From Brevibacillus agri (GTDB lineage: Bacteria; Bacillota; Bacilli; Brevibacillales; Brevibacillaceae), in the NCBI RefSeq assembly GCF_004117055.1, contig NZ_CP026363.1:4822501-4886500 (forward strand): a DNA stretch of 64,000 nt, read 5' to 3'. This document shows positions 53,980 through 62,353 of the stretch, one piece after another. A program made the position numbers and the translations under genes. Under the pieces are notes generated by a model, which was not told where the DNA came from, made no database searches, and saw nothing but the letters and a program-made list of their open reading frames with translations. How positions within the stretch are numbered: the stretch's first letter is position 1; the number at the start of each line of letters is the position of its first letter.

Positions 53980-54308
53980 TAGAAAAAGCCTCCGCCTCGC
54001 CAGCAGCGCTTGGTTTGCGCACGGCTGGCTGAGGCGAAGGCATCGCGGTACCACTCAGCTTCTCTGTCTTCCTCACGAAAAACAGACTTGTAGAAGTTCC
54101 ACGTGGGGAACTCCCGTCCGGTAACGGAGACGAATCCGTTGTCCTCTACTCACCGCCCGATTGCGGCGGCTTTCCAGAACACTGCTCCAAGGTGATTTTC
54201 AAAACAGGCTAGGCGGCCATTCTTTCAGCACGGGGAACGGCTCTCTGCACGCTGCTCTCTGTTCCTACTCTTCCTTTTCTACGCAACTGATAACGAACTA
54301 TTCAAATT
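53980..54308 (-). ncRNA. Isoleucine T-box leader of ilvA
   Basis: T-box core AGTGGTACCGCG (54044-54055, - strand) precedes a GCCTTCGCCTC/GAGGCGGAGGC terminator (53983-54041) ending TTTTTCT. Upstream the Stem I contains AGAGAG, GCTGAAAG and the candidate specifier ATC (Ile) in AAAATCACC. Limited tRNA-Ile charging would antiterminate. Confidence 0.92.
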
Positions 54309-54319
54309 ATTAGTTACAA

Positions 54320-54348
54320 ATTATAATGCGACTCTGTTTTCTTGTCAA
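54320..54348 (-). promoter_or_regulatory. ilvA promoter
   Basis: -35 TTGACA (54343-54348), 17-bp spacer, -10 TATAAT (54320-54325) on the - strand, near-consensus. Confidence 0.85.
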
Positions 54349-54378
54349 ACAAAACCGCATCCTGCTTTGGATCGCGCA

Positions 54379-54414
54379 CAAAAAAAGAGAGCTCACACCC
54401 GGGTGGCTCTCTCT
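54379..54414 (-). terminator. Rho-independent terminator
   Basis: AGAGAGCCAC pairs with GTGTGAGCTCTCT around CCGG, followed by TTTTTT, after the 54437-54778 gene. Confidence 0.85.
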
Positions 54415-54436
54415 TGCTTTATGCTATCGTCGGCTG

Positions 54437-54778
54437 TTACACCGCTTCGTAGATGGCTTCGTAGCGCTTGCCGATCTCTTCGTCGGTCAAACCGGCTTCA
54501 CGCAGACGGCCGATCAGCGCATTTGCCCAAATCTCGGTGCGTTGCGCCATTTTCGCGTATTTTTTCGCTTCCTTCACTTTGCGCTTGGCGCGATCTTCGC
54601 CGTTCGATTTGAGGTTGTCGAGGATGAACAGCATGTGCATCGTATCTTCCTCGTTCAACTCTTTCCAGTTATCGTTCAGAAACGCGACTACTTTTTTGTA
54701 GTAGCCATCAAACTCTTCAAAGGAAATTTCGGTATCCATGTTGAGGTATTCTTTCATTTTGTCAAATAGCTCTTGCAT
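54437..54778 (-). CDS. Hypothetical helical protein
   Basis: 113 residues, highly charged and helical (MQELFDKMKEYLNMDT, later EEDTMHMLFILDNLKS), no motif recognised. GAGGGAG lies about 12 bases before the ATG. Possibly a cytosolic regulator of the DUF family type; function unknown. Own terminator on the 3' side. Confidence 0.72.
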   Translation of the reverse strand: MQELFDKMKEYLNMDTEISFEEFDGYYKKVVAFLNDNWKELNEEDTMHMLFILDNLKSNGEDRAKRKVKEAKKYAKMAQRTEIWANALIGRLREAGLTDEEIGKRYEAIYEAV

Positions 54779-54953
54779 CTAGCGTCACAACTCCCTCAGT
54801 ATTCTCCGCACTATTATAACAAAAACAAGGCTGCACAGGAAGTTGCCATTATTTGTGAGCACAGCGCCCGGATGCGTGTGCACCCTCCCCATGCAACAAG
54901 TCTCGCAATCAACTATAATGAAAGGATACTGAATCGTCCTGAGGAGAACAAAG

Positions 54954-56348
54954 ATGCCAACACACAAAAAGGAACAAGAGACAACGATACGCGTCGGCCA
55001 GCAAATGACGCTCACCATAAAAAGTCTGGGAATCAACGGCGAAGGGATCGGCTACTTCAAACGGAAGATCGTCTTCGTCGAAGGCGCTCTCCCCGGAGAG
55101 GTCGTGCATGCCGAAGTGACGGAAGCGCGGGAAAAGTACGCAACGGCCCGGCTGCTGCGCGTCGTGGAGAAGTCTTCCGCGCGCACAGTCCCGCCCTGTC
55201 CGGTCTACAAGGAATGCGGCGGCTGTAGCCTGCAACACATGGACTATGCGGCACAGCTTGCGAGCAAGCAGGAAATCGTCATCGAGTCTCTGCGCAAATA
55301 CGCCCGCCTGTCCGATCCCCCCGTCGCCCCGACCATCGGGATGGACAACCCGTGGTCGTACCGCAACAAGGCGCAGTTCCAGGTGGGCAAGCAAAACGGC
55401 AAGCTCATCGCCGGACTGTACCAGACAGGCAGCCACAAGCTCGTCGATCTGGAAGGCTGCCAGGTGCAGCACGAGGCGACGACCAAAATCGTGCAAGCCG
55501 CGAAAAAAATCATCGAGGAGCTGGGCATCCCCGTCTACGACGAGCGCAAGCGGACAGGCGTCATCCGCACGATCGTGGCGCGAGTAGCTTTTGCCACAGG
55601 CGAAACGCAGCTAACGCTGGTGACAGCCACCAAGGAAATTCCCCGCGTCAAGGAGCTGATCCTGGAGCTGCGCACGCGCCTGCCCGAGCTTGTCAGCATC
55701 GCGCAAAACGTTAATCCGCAAAAAACGTCGCTTGTCTTCGGCGACCAGACGTTCTCCCTGTGGGGCAGGCCCGCTATCGCGGAAAAGCTCGGGGAGCTGT
55801 CGTTTGACTTGTCGGCGCGCGCCTTTTTCCAACTGAATCCGGAGCAGACGAAGAAGCTGTACAACGAAGTGAAAAAGGCCGCCGCCTTGACTGGCAAGGA
55901 GCTTGTGCTCGACCTGTACTGCGGCACGGGCACGATCGGCCTGTGGCTCGCTCCGCATGCCCGCGAAGTGCGCGGCATCGAGCTGATCCCGGAAGCCGTC
56001 GAGGACGCCAACCGCAACGCGGCGCGCAACCAGGCGACAAACGCAAGCTTCCACGTAGGCCGCGCCGAGGTACTGATGCCAAAATGGGCCAAACAAGGCA
56101 CGCGCCCGGACGTCGTTGTCGTCGACCCGCCGCGCACCGGGCTGGATGATGCGTTGATTCGTTCGCTGCTGGATGTGCAGCCAAAGCGGATTGTGTACGT
56201 GTCCTGCAACCCGTCGACATTGGCGAAGGACGTGGCGAAGCTGCTGCAGCGGTACGAGCTGGCGAGCGTGCAGCCGGTGGATATGTTTCCGCATACGGCG
56301 CATGTGGAGGTGACAGTGAGACTTGAAAGAAAAGATACAGCCAAGTAA
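54954..56348 (+). CDS. rlmD: 23S rRNA (uracil-C5)-methyltransferase RlmD/RlmCD
   Basis: 464 residues. N-terminal TRAM domain (about 8-70), [4Fe-4S] ligands C82, C88, C91 and a fourth at EGC (about 169), then a Rossmann SAM domain with LDLYCGTGTIGLW and the catalytic Cys in SCNPSTLAKDV. It methylates U1939 and perhaps U747 of 23S rRNA. The 3' end is a known integration target for some conjugative elements, and relics lie right after the stop. GAGGAG before ATG. Confidence 0.93.
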   Translation: MPTHKKEQETTIRVGQQMTLTIKSLGINGEGIGYFKRKIVFVEGALPGEVVHAEVTEAREKYATARLLRVVEKSSARTVPPCPVYKECGGCSLQHMDYAAQLASKQEIVIESLRKYARLSDPPVAPTIGMDNPWSYRNKAQFQVGKQNGKLIAGLYQTGSHKLVDLEGCQVQHEATTKIVQAAKKIIEELGIPVYDERKRTGVIRTIVARVAFATGETQLTLVTATKEIPRVKELILELRTRLPELVSIAQNVNPQKTSLVFGDQTFSLWGRPAIAEKLGELSFDLSARAFFQLNPEQTKKLYNEVKKAAALTGKELVLDLYCGTGTIGLWLAPHAREVRGIELIPEAVEDANRNAARNQATNASFHVGRAEVLMPKWAKQGTRPDVVVVDPPRTGLDDALIRSLLDVQPKRIVYVSCNPSTLAKDVAKLLQRYELASVQPVDMFPHTAHVEVTVRLERKDTAK

Positions 56349-56355
56349 ACTGTAC

Positions 56356-56702
56356 CTAATTTGAGGGGAGAGGGTGGGAAAGATTGTAGTGAATCTTAAT
56401 CTTTCCGCCCTCGAACACTTCTATTTGGTGGATAAGCCTTTGTAGAACCTGCTTCAAAACTTGTTCATCTTCAATGTCAAGGTTAATGAAGCGTTCTACT
56501 TCTTTTTTAAAGGCTTGTAGCTGTTCATTGAGGTCTTTTCTTACTTCTAAACTGGATTGCAGTTCAGCCTTTTTGTTTGCAAGGTTTTGCTGTTGTTGGG
56601 TGATACGCTCATTTTGCTGTTTGAATTGTTCTGTTGTTATCGCCCCCTCAACGTGAAGGCTTAGTAACTTGTCACTTTTAAGCCCCAAAATTGGATTTGA
56701 GT
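56356..56702 (-). pseudogene. C-terminal fragment of a large serine recombinase
   Basis: About 115 codons remain, ending VFEGGKIKIHYNLSHPL, with a coiled-coil of NLANKKAELQSSLEVRKDL kind before it. These are the C-terminal features of large serine integrases of phages and ICEs. The resolvase catalytic domain and the zinc-ribbon are gone, cut at 56702 by transposon-derived sequence. The stub lies back to back with rlmD (7 bases). Confidence 0.8.
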
Positions 56703-56756
56703 CATACCCCCTTATCTTGTTAAGCTGATATCAGAAGAACAGAGGGGGATATTTTT

Positions 56757-56933
56757 ATGCAACGGAGACGCTATTCAATCGAGTTCAAACAACAATTGAT
56801 CCAGGAAGCCCACGAAGTAGGAAACGCTAGCCAAGTAGCCAGACGGCATGGGATAGACCCTAAAATGCTGTATCGATGGATACGTGACTCCAAACACGCA
56901 GATTGGCAGAATGGACAGGTTACACTTAGCTAG
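56757..56933 (+). pseudogene. Truncated transposase OrfA (HTH_Tnp_1) fragment
   Basis: 58 codons starting MQRRRYSIEFKQQLIQEAHE and containing the IS3/ISL3-type helix-turn-helix VARRHGIDPKMLYRWIR. The frame ends inside the left inverted repeat of the following IS element, so the insertion cut it. No OrfB remains. Confidence 0.8.
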
Positions 56934-56988
56934 ACAGGAAAATTAAGGTCAAGTAGACTACTACTAACATATCTGAGGAGAATCTACT

Positions 56989-57273
56989 ATGACGAAAAAA
57001 GAAAGAAGGACATTTACGTCTGAATTTAAAGAACAGATGGTTCAGCTTTATAAGAATGGAAAGCCAAGAAAGGATATCATTCGTGAATATGAATTAACAC
57101 CGTCTGCGCTTGACAAATGGGTCAAACAGAGTCAAACATCTGGTTCTTTCAAAGAGAAGGATAACCTTACCCCCGAGCAACAGGAACTTATCAAATTGCG
57201 GAAAGAAAATAAACAATTGCAAATGGAGAACGATATTTTAAAGCAAGCTGCGCTGATACTAGGACGAAAGTAA
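56989..57273 (+). CDS. IS3-family transposase OrfA
   Basis: 94 residues. Helix-turn-helix (EFKEQMVQLYKNGKPRKDI to SALDKWVKQ) plus a leucine-zipper end (LRKENKQLQMENDILKQ) needed for dimerisation. Overlaps orfB through a likely -1 frameshift. Intact. Confidence 0.92.
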   Translation: MTKKERRTFTSEFKEQMVQLYKNGKPRKDIIREYELTPSALDKWVKQSQTSGSFKEKDNLTPEQQELIKLRKENKQLQMENDILKQAALILGRK

Positions 57274-57275
57274 AT

Positions 57276-58109
57276 GTGATTCGGAACAACCAGCACAAAT
57301 ACTCGATATCAGCAATGTGCAGAGTCCTACAATTACCAAGAAGTACATACTACTACGAGGCACAGGAAAAACACTCCGAAGATGAACTGGTCGAAACGAT
57401 TACGGGAATCTTCCGCATCAGCCGCCATAACTACGGCACGCGTAAAATTAAGACGGAGTTAAAAAAGAAGGGCTTGATCGTATCCCGGCGGAGAATTGGC
57501 AGAATCATGAAAGAAAACGGACTTGTGTCATCGTATACCGTGGCTCAGTTCAAGCTTCACGTAGCGTCTTGCAATGAATCAAACGTGACAAACGAGCTTG
57601 ATCGACAATTTGATCAGAGAGAACAACTGGCAGTTGTAGTGAGTGATCTGACATACGTGAGAGTCGCGCAAAAATGGCAATACGTATGTCTATTAGTCGA
57701 TCTCTTTAACCGAGAAATTATTGGGTATAGTGCGGGACCACGCAAAGATGCAAAGCTGGTTTACCAGGCGATTGCATCCATTCAAACCGATTTAAACAGG
57801 ATTCAAATGTTTCATACCGATCGTGGAAATGAGTTTAAAAATAAGCTCATAGATGAAGCACTGACAGCTTTCCGTATCAAGCGTTCCCTTAGTATGAAAG
57901 GCTGTCCGTATGATAATGCAGTAGCCGAAGCAACATTCAAAATCTTTAAAACTGAGTTTGTTAAAGGTCGGCATTTTGAAAGTTTAGAAAAACTAGTGCT
58001 GGAGTTATCCGACTACGTGCATTGGTACAATCATATCAGAATCCATGGCTCACTCGGTTATCTAACTCCTGTCGAGTACAAACTTGAACACCTTAAAAAA
58101 GTTGTCTAG
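57276..58109 (+). CDS. IS3-family transposase OrfB (DDE integrase)
   Basis: 277 residues. rve-type catalytic triad: D in VVSDLTYVR, D in FHTDRGNEF and E in NAVAEATFKIFKTE. HTH_21 segment at the start. Probably made as an OrfAB fusion by frameshifting. All motifs intact, so the IS may be active. Confidence 0.92.
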   Translation: MIRNNQHKYSISAMCRVLQLPRSTYYYEAQEKHSEDELVETITGIFRISRHNYGTRKIKTELKKKGLIVSRRRIGRIMKENGLVSSYTVAQFKLHVASCNESNVTNELDRQFDQREQLAVVVSDLTYVRVAQKWQYVCLLVDLFNREIIGYSAGPRKDAKLVYQAIASIQTDLNRIQMFHTDRGNEFKNKLIDEALTAFRIKRSLSMKGCPYDNAVAEATFKIFKTEFVKGRHFESLEKLVLELSDYVHWYNHIRIHGSLGYLTPVEYKLEHLKKVV

Positions 58110-58127
58110 TTTAGTGTTGACAATCCA

Positions 58128-58273
58128 GTTCAACAACCGTGACTCCTAATAGCGGCAACTTCTCGAAAAGTTTTGGTTCTCGAAGTGATGCAGCTCAATA
58201 CTACATTGAGGCCGATAAAGGTAGCCTTGATTATTGGACAGTCAAAGGATCAGGTACTTTACAGACAAAGTAA
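58128..58273 (+). pseudogene. C-terminal remnant of a gene cut by the IS element
   Basis: An open frame without a start runs from the IS border to a TAA at 58271-58273, encoding about 48 residues ending WTVKGSGTLQTK. It is polar, Ser/Thr/Gly rich and could be the end of a secreted or spore-coat-like protein, but no family is recognised. Most of the gene is lost. Confidence 0.55.
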
Positions 58274-58343
58274 TGAAATTGCATACTAACGGCGGCTGAT
58301 CGATACCGCCGTTACATCCCTTATACATAAGGAGAGGATTCAC

Positions 58344-59045
58344 TTGCTGCTCTTCGAACGAGCTCCGTTGTTCATTGGCCTTGCCGCGATACTGATTTCA
58401 GCAATCATTCTTCGACTGGCGTGGAAAAAAAAGTATGGCTTTCTGTTCTTCTATACACTATTTTGTGTCTATGTCTTGCATCTTGGTAAGTATACACTCT
58501 TTCCGATTCCGATTGACCCGAGATTGATTGCTGACAAGGCTCGAGTGGCCAATACCTTCGCAGAAGAAATGAACCTGATTCCCTTTTTCTTTCCAGCAGG
58601 TTTTGGATTGGCAGACATGCAGGTTTTATTAAATATCGCATTAACCGTACCATTCGGATTTGGAATTTCGTTTTTAGGCAAGACTCACCTGCGAAAAATA
58701 GTTCTTCTCGGATTACTCGTTGGATGTACCATTGAATCGCTTCAACTTTTGATAGGTTTAGCTCTAGGATTTCCGTATCGCTATGTCGACATCAACGACG
58801 TAATCATGAACTTCCTCGGTGTCGTGATTGGATATGGGATTTTCCGGCTGTTTTCAATCGTTTTTATCAAAGTAACGAAAAAACCTCATTTCACGTCGGT
58901 TGTGCCACTTACGATTACGAATCAGCCCGACACCTCCGTTTCATCACTTATCGTCCGCATTGGACAAGCCAGCGTTGAGATTCGTTCAGGCTTCGCTCCT
59001 CACTTGCTCCGCAAAATCGTGCACGTCCTCGAAGCGCCATGCTGA
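58344..59045 (+). CDS. VanZ-like membrane protein with IS66-derived C-terminal end
   Basis: 233 residues. Five hydrophobic segments and the VanZ-domain signature NLIPFFFPAGF and YVDINDVIMNFLGVVIGYG are present. From about residue 195 the sequence becomes that of an IS66 TnpA accessory protein (LIVRIGQASVEIRSGF to HVLEAPC) in the same frame, so an IS66 fragment replaced the natural end. AAGGAGAGG before the start. VanZ proteins confer low teicoplanin resistance or are uncharacterised. Confidence 0.82.
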   Translation: MLLFERAPLFIGLAAILISAIILRLAWKKKYGFLFFYTLFCVYVLHLGKYTLFPIPIDPRLIADKARVANTFAEEMNLIPFFFPAGFGLADMQVLLNIALTVPFGFGISFLGKTHLRKIVLLGLLVGCTIESLQLLIGLALGFPYRYVDINDVIMNFLGVVIGYGIFRLFSIVFIKVTKKPHFTSVVPLTITNQPDTSVSSLIVRIGQASVEIRSGFAPHLLRKIVHVLEAPC

Positions 59046-59060
59046 CGCTACCAAGCGTTG
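58926..59060 (+). mobile_element. IS66-family relic (TnpA end and first codons of TnpB)
   Basis: The end of TnpA stops at TGA overlapping an ATG that opens MLTLPS, the normal TnpB start with ATGA overlap. Homology ends after six TnpB residues. The insertion boundary was taken to be the frame junction with VanZ. Confidence 0.7.
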
Positions 59061-59246
59061 GTGCTTCTTGGGCATGCCCGAGCATTCACGGCTCTGGAGT
59101 AGTGTTTACAGTCGATTCTGCCGTTAAAAAACAGGTGTTTTTGATCGAATGCTTGATGTTTTCCATTGCACCTGTTTTGATTGAATTACTTGCTCTATAC
59201 GAAGGAGGGTGTTTTTGTCCAAGTTGGCTGGTTTGCTGTTCAAAAA

Positions 59247-59275
59247 TTGACATATCCCGCAAACTGATCTATCCT
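59247..59275 (+). promoter_or_regulatory. Antitoxin RNA promoter
   Basis: -35 TTGACA (59247-59252), 17-bp spacer, -10 TATCCT (59270-59275). Confidence 0.75.
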
Positions 59276-59281
59276 AAAATT

Positions 59282-59437
59282 AACAGTAGCTGTATATACT
59301 ACAAAGAAGACCGCCCCGGCGGCAACCGGAACGGTCCATGCAATAGCATATCCCCTGCCAAGGGGTGCGGCTCCATTCGTTACATGAGAAGTAACCGCCA
59401 GAGTTGGTAGCTCAAGGGGCGGTTACTTCTTTTTTCT
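59282..59437 (+). ncRNA. Antisense antitoxin RNA of a type I toxin-antitoxin locus
   Basis: Predicted 155-nt RNA from the promoter at 59247 to a terminator in which AGAAGTAACCGCC pairs with GGCGGTTACTTCT (59388-59431) followed by TTTTTTC. It overlaps the toxin mRNA 3' untranslated region and the last codons of the toxin (59423-59437), the txpA/ratA layout. Confidence 0.75.
59301..59338 (-). terminator. Toxin mRNA terminator
   Basis: On the - strand GACCGTTCCGG pairs with CCGGGGCGGTC, followed by TTCTTTG. The core CCGGTTGCCGCCGG is also found at the second locus (12630-12665). Confidence 0.75.
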
Positions 59438-59509
59438 GTCGAAGGACAAGATCAACACGATCAACGTTGCAAATGAAATCATCAACGTCAGTGCTTGATA
59501 GACCTCCAT
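59423..59509 (-). CDS. Holin-like type I toxin (Hol-Tox/TxpA-like)
   Basis: 28 residues: MEVYQALTLMISFATLIVLILSFDRKKK, a single membrane helix with a lysine tail, typical of putative holin-like toxins in Bacillales. GGGAGGGGGTGAGAAT is the ribosome binding site. The mRNA runs from the extended -10 (TGGTATAAT, 59582-59590) to the terminator at 59301, and an antisense RNA covers its 3' part. Confidence 0.85.
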   Translation of the reverse strand: MEVYQALTLMISFATLIVLILSFDRKKK

Positions 59510-59581
59510 ATTCTCACCCCCTCCCTGTTCGGGATAGAGAGTGAGCCGCCGCCCCTCGGGAGCCTATGCTATTGCAGGAAG

Positions 59582-59590
59582 ATTATACCA
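59582..59590 (-). promoter_or_regulatory. Extended -10 promoter of the toxin
   Basis: TGGTATAAT on the - strand, about 75 bases upstream of the toxin ATG; no clear -35. The region 59591-59770 shows nothing else recognisable. Confidence 0.65.
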
Positions 59591-59770
59591 CATGTTTTCA
59601 GAACTTTTCTACAACTACAACCTTTCTCCAGATGCGTCGCTCACGCACGGCGAGAGAGCATTGCGACAACTGCCCCCCATAATACACCGTTACCCCTCCC
59701 CCGCCTCCTATGGTACTATGTGAGGTATATTCGCACTTCACAATAGGACAACTGGAATGGGGACAATATT

Positions 59771-60646
59771 TTGAAAACGTTTAAAAAAGTTTATATAGAA
59801 ATTACGAGCATCTGCAATCTCGCCTGTACGTTTTGCCCGCCGACGGAGCGCAAGGCTACGTTTATCTCGGTGGACAGCTTCGCGAAGCGGCTGGATGAGA
59901 TCAGGCCGCACACCCGGCACATTTACTTGCACGTAAAAGGAGAGCCGCTGCTCCATCCGAAAATCGACGAGCTGCTCGACATCAGCCATGAAAAAGGCTT
60001 CAAGGTCAACATTACGACCAACGGCACATTGATTGCGAAAAATCGGCATAAGCTGCTGGGGAAGCCAGCGCTAAGGCAGATGAACTTTTCGCTGCACAGC
60101 TTTGACGGCCACCTCGGCTCGACCGACCGTGAAGGTTACTTGCGGGAGATTCTCTCCTTCGTCCGCGACGCTGCGGAGCACAAAGTCATCTTTTCCTTCC
60201 GCCTGTGGAATTTGACCCAAAACAACATCACGAACATTCAAAAGAGCAGAAACCGCCAGACGCTTGCAATCATCGAAAAAGAATTTGCGCTCGATTACCA
60301 GATCGAAGAAAAGGTCGAGCCGGGTAGCGGCGTAAAAATCGCCGAGCGCGTCTACTTGAACCAGGACCATGAGTTTCAGTGGCCGAGCATGACAGCTCCA
60401 CGCGACGAGGGCCGGGGCTTTTGCCACGCCTTGCGCAGCCAGGCGGCGATTCTGGTCGACGGGACAGTCGTTCCGTGCTGTCTGGACGGGGAGGGCGTCA
60501 TCAACCTGGGCAATATTCAGCAAGCGTCGTTTACGGACATCGTGGAAGGCGAGCGGGCCAATGCCATCGTCGAAGGGTTTTCTCGCAGGGAGGCTGTCGA
60601 GGAACTGTGCAGAAGATGTGGATATCGCCAACGTTTTGGCGCGTAG
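59771..60646 (+). CDS. Radical SAM protein with SPASM-like C-terminal domain
   Basis: 291 residues. Radical SAM cluster CNLACTFC near residue 16-23, motif VKGEPLLHP and strand TTNGTLI, and a C-terminal Cys-rich region (GFCHALR, VVPCC, CRRCGYR) as in SPASM/twitch domains that bind auxiliary FeS clusters. Such enzymes mature peptides, enzymes or tRNA; no precursor peptide gene is beside it. TTG start, 9 bases from GGGG. The next gene, DinB, follows by 34 bases. Confidence 0.85.
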   Translation: MKTFKKVYIEITSICNLACTFCPPTERKATFISVDSFAKRLDEIRPHTRHIYLHVKGEPLLHPKIDELLDISHEKGFKVNITTNGTLIAKNRHKLLGKPALRQMNFSLHSFDGHLGSTDREGYLREILSFVRDAAEHKVIFSFRLWNLTQNNITNIQKSRNRQTLAIIEKEFALDYQIEEKVEPGSGVKIAERVYLNQDHEFQWPSMTAPRDEGRGFCHALRSQAAILVDGTVVPCCLDGEGVINLGNIQQASFTDIVEGERANAIVEGFSRREAVEELCRRCGYRQRFGA

Positions 60647-60680
60647 TGGATCAACCTGAATCGGACAAGGGGGCGTTTTG

Positions 60681-61208
60681 ATGAATTTCAGCATGCATGA
60701 AGCTGTCGAGGTGTTGGAGCGTACGCCGTTGCTGCTGCAACAATTTTTATCCGGTCTATCGACGGGGTGGCTGACCTGTAACGAGGGCGAGGACACGTGG
60801 AACGCCGTGGAAGTGCTGGAGCATTTGATCGAGGCAGAGCGAACGAACTGGATACCGCGGCTGGAACTGATTTTGCAGGAAGGCGACAGCAAGCCGTTTC
60901 CCCCTTTTGATCGCTTTTCGCACCTGAACCGACGCACGGAGCAGTCGCTGGCGGAAAAGTTGCGCGAATTTACAGCGATTCGCCAGCAAAATATCGCTAG
61001 GCTGACGGAGCTGATCGATCCAGCGCTGCACCTGGAGCTGACTGGCCTGCACCCGGCATTCGGCGCGGTAAAAGCGCGGGAGCTGATTTCCACCTGGGTC
61101 GTCCACGACTTGACACACATCGCGCAAATCGTGCGGGTCATGGCGAAACGATACGGAACGGACGTCGGGCCGTGGAAAGCGTATTTGGGCATTTTGCAAA
61201 ACAAATGA
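60681..61208 (+). CDS. DinB-family protein
   Basis: 175 residues forming a four-helix bundle with the metal-binding His of [10 protein letters not shown] and the later [11 protein letters not shown]. Such proteins are thiol- or bacillithiol-dependent transferases or unknown hydrolases. ATG follows AAGGGGG. Probable operon with the radical SAM gene. Confidence 0.85.
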   Translation: MNFSMHEAVEVLERTPLLLQQFLSGLSTGWLTCNEGEDTWNAVEVLEHLIEAERTNWIPRLELILQEGDSKPFPPFDRFSHLNRRTEQSLAEKLREFTAIRQQNIARLTELIDPALHLELTGLHPAFGAVKARELISTWVVHDLTHIAQIVRVMAKRYGTDVGPWKAYLGILQNK

Positions 61209-61226
61209 CGCTTCCGGCAAAACCAT

Positions 61227-61253
61227 GAGGGGATGGATTTCCCCCTCTTTTTT
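61227..61253. terminator. Terminator between convergent genes
   Basis: GAGGGG pairs with CCCCTC, followed by TTTTTT on the + side. Confidence 0.8.
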
Positions 61254-62175
61254 ATGCCAGCTCTGTAAAATACCTGACCTCTTCGCTCTCCACATAAAAG
61301 CCGACCGACTCGTAAAGGAACAAAGCCGACTGATTGGTCGTCAGCACCGTCAGGCAGGCGTACGGCAGTCCATGTGCCTGCAAGTAAGCAAGTCCCTGCG
61401 TCAGCAAAAACTTGGCGAAGCCGCGCTGCCTCCACGGTTCGCGGACAAACACATCCTCAATAACCCCGTGCTCCTCCTCTTGCCACGCCATTAACCCGGC
61501 TGCGAGCGTGCGTTTTTGCCGGATGACGAGCGATGTCCAGAGCGGTTGCTTTTTGTATTCGGCGAGCCGTTCCGCCCCAAGCGGCGTGTCCGGCCAAATC
61601 TCCGCTTCCACCTGCAAATATTGCCGTTCCTCTTCAGGCGTCTCCATCTGCCACGGCGCAAACTGAAAAGCTTCGTCCAAAGCCCTCTCGCCAACAGGCT
61701 GATCGAGCTCGCGCCGCATCCGAAACAGGCTGTTCAGGTGGCGGAAGCCTTGCCGGATAAAAAACCCGTTGTTGGCCGCTGCCGTCGAGTCGTTGCCCAC
61801 ACACAAAATCGTGTTGTACTCCTGCGACAAGCTCTGCTTTAGCTCGCTAGCCTTTTGATAGAGCAGACGGTACAGCTTTTCCAGCAGCTCGTCGTCGTCC
61901 TCCCTCTCCGGTACAGTTTTCAGGTTGAGGTAGATCGCATGTTTGTTTTCCGGCAGCCGTCCGGGTGGCACGACATTAATGATACTGACCTGTCCCTTGG
62001 CCACCATCCTCCCGCCCTCGAATGCGCAGTAAACGTTGCCCCAGTTTTCTTCATCGCCCACCCACCAAAAAGTGGCGTTTTCTTTTGCCGTCACAGACTT
62101 GTACAGCGCGCCAAGCAATGGCATGTCTTCCTGTTGAAAATGGCGGATCATCGTCTTCGTGGATGGTTGGCTCAT
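61252..62175 (-). CDS. Tandem-GNAT N-acetyltransferase
   Basis: 307 residues, two GNAT-like domains. The C-terminal one has a clear motif A (VFVREPWRQRGFAKFLL) and motif B (NQSALFLYESVGF); the N-terminal one is degenerate. Substrate unknown. ATG with AAGGAAGCGAG upstream. Confidence 0.83.
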   Translation of the reverse strand: MSQPSTKTMIRHFQQEDMPLLGALYKSVTAKENATFWWVGDEENWGNVYCAFEGGRMVAKGQVSIINVVPPGRLPENKHAIYLNLKTVPEREDDDELLEKLYRLLYQKASELKQSLSQEYNTILCVGNDSTAAANNGFFIRQGFRHLNSLFRMRRELDQPVGERALDEAFQFAPWQMETPEEERQYLQVEAEIWPDTPLGAERLAEYKKQPLWTSLVIRQKRTLAAGLMAWQEEEHGVIEDVFVREPWRQRGFAKFLLTQGLAYLQAHGLPYACLTVLTTNQSALFLYESVGFYVESEEVRYFTELA

Positions 62176-62353
62176 GCCTAATCACTCGCTTCCTTGTTAT
62201 TCCCACCACTATAGCACCATTTCCCGAAAATTCCCTATTTTTTCGCGATGTCTTCCACTGTGTGATAAAATGCTAGATAGTTCCAAATGCCAGGCCAACG
62301 TTTGGCGAAAATGCTTGGCCGCATCGACTTTTTCAGCCCAAGGAGAGCCGCCC

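Larger units (their letters stand above)
56912..58127 (+). mobile_element. IS3-family insertion sequence, about 1.2 kb
   Basis: Contains overlapping orfA/orfB with a candidate -1 slippery heptamer T-TTA-AAG at 57237-57243. Ends were set by comparing TGGACAGGTTACACTTAGCT (left) with the reverse complement of the right end, which share TGGA, ACACT and CTAGACA. No matching 3-4 bp target duplication was seen at these borders, so the exact ends or the history (recombination) remain open. Confidence 0.8.

Noticed and set aside
59215-59250. 11-codon TTG frame (MSKLAGLLFKN) with a perfect ribosome binding site
   Set aside because: Very short, overlaps the antitoxin -35 box, and looks like a relic end; no support beyond the ribosome binding site.
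59541-59723. 60-codon frame upstream of the radical SAM gene, as a precursor peptide
   Set aside because: No ribosome binding site, wraps over the toxin promoter, and has no leader-core pattern.
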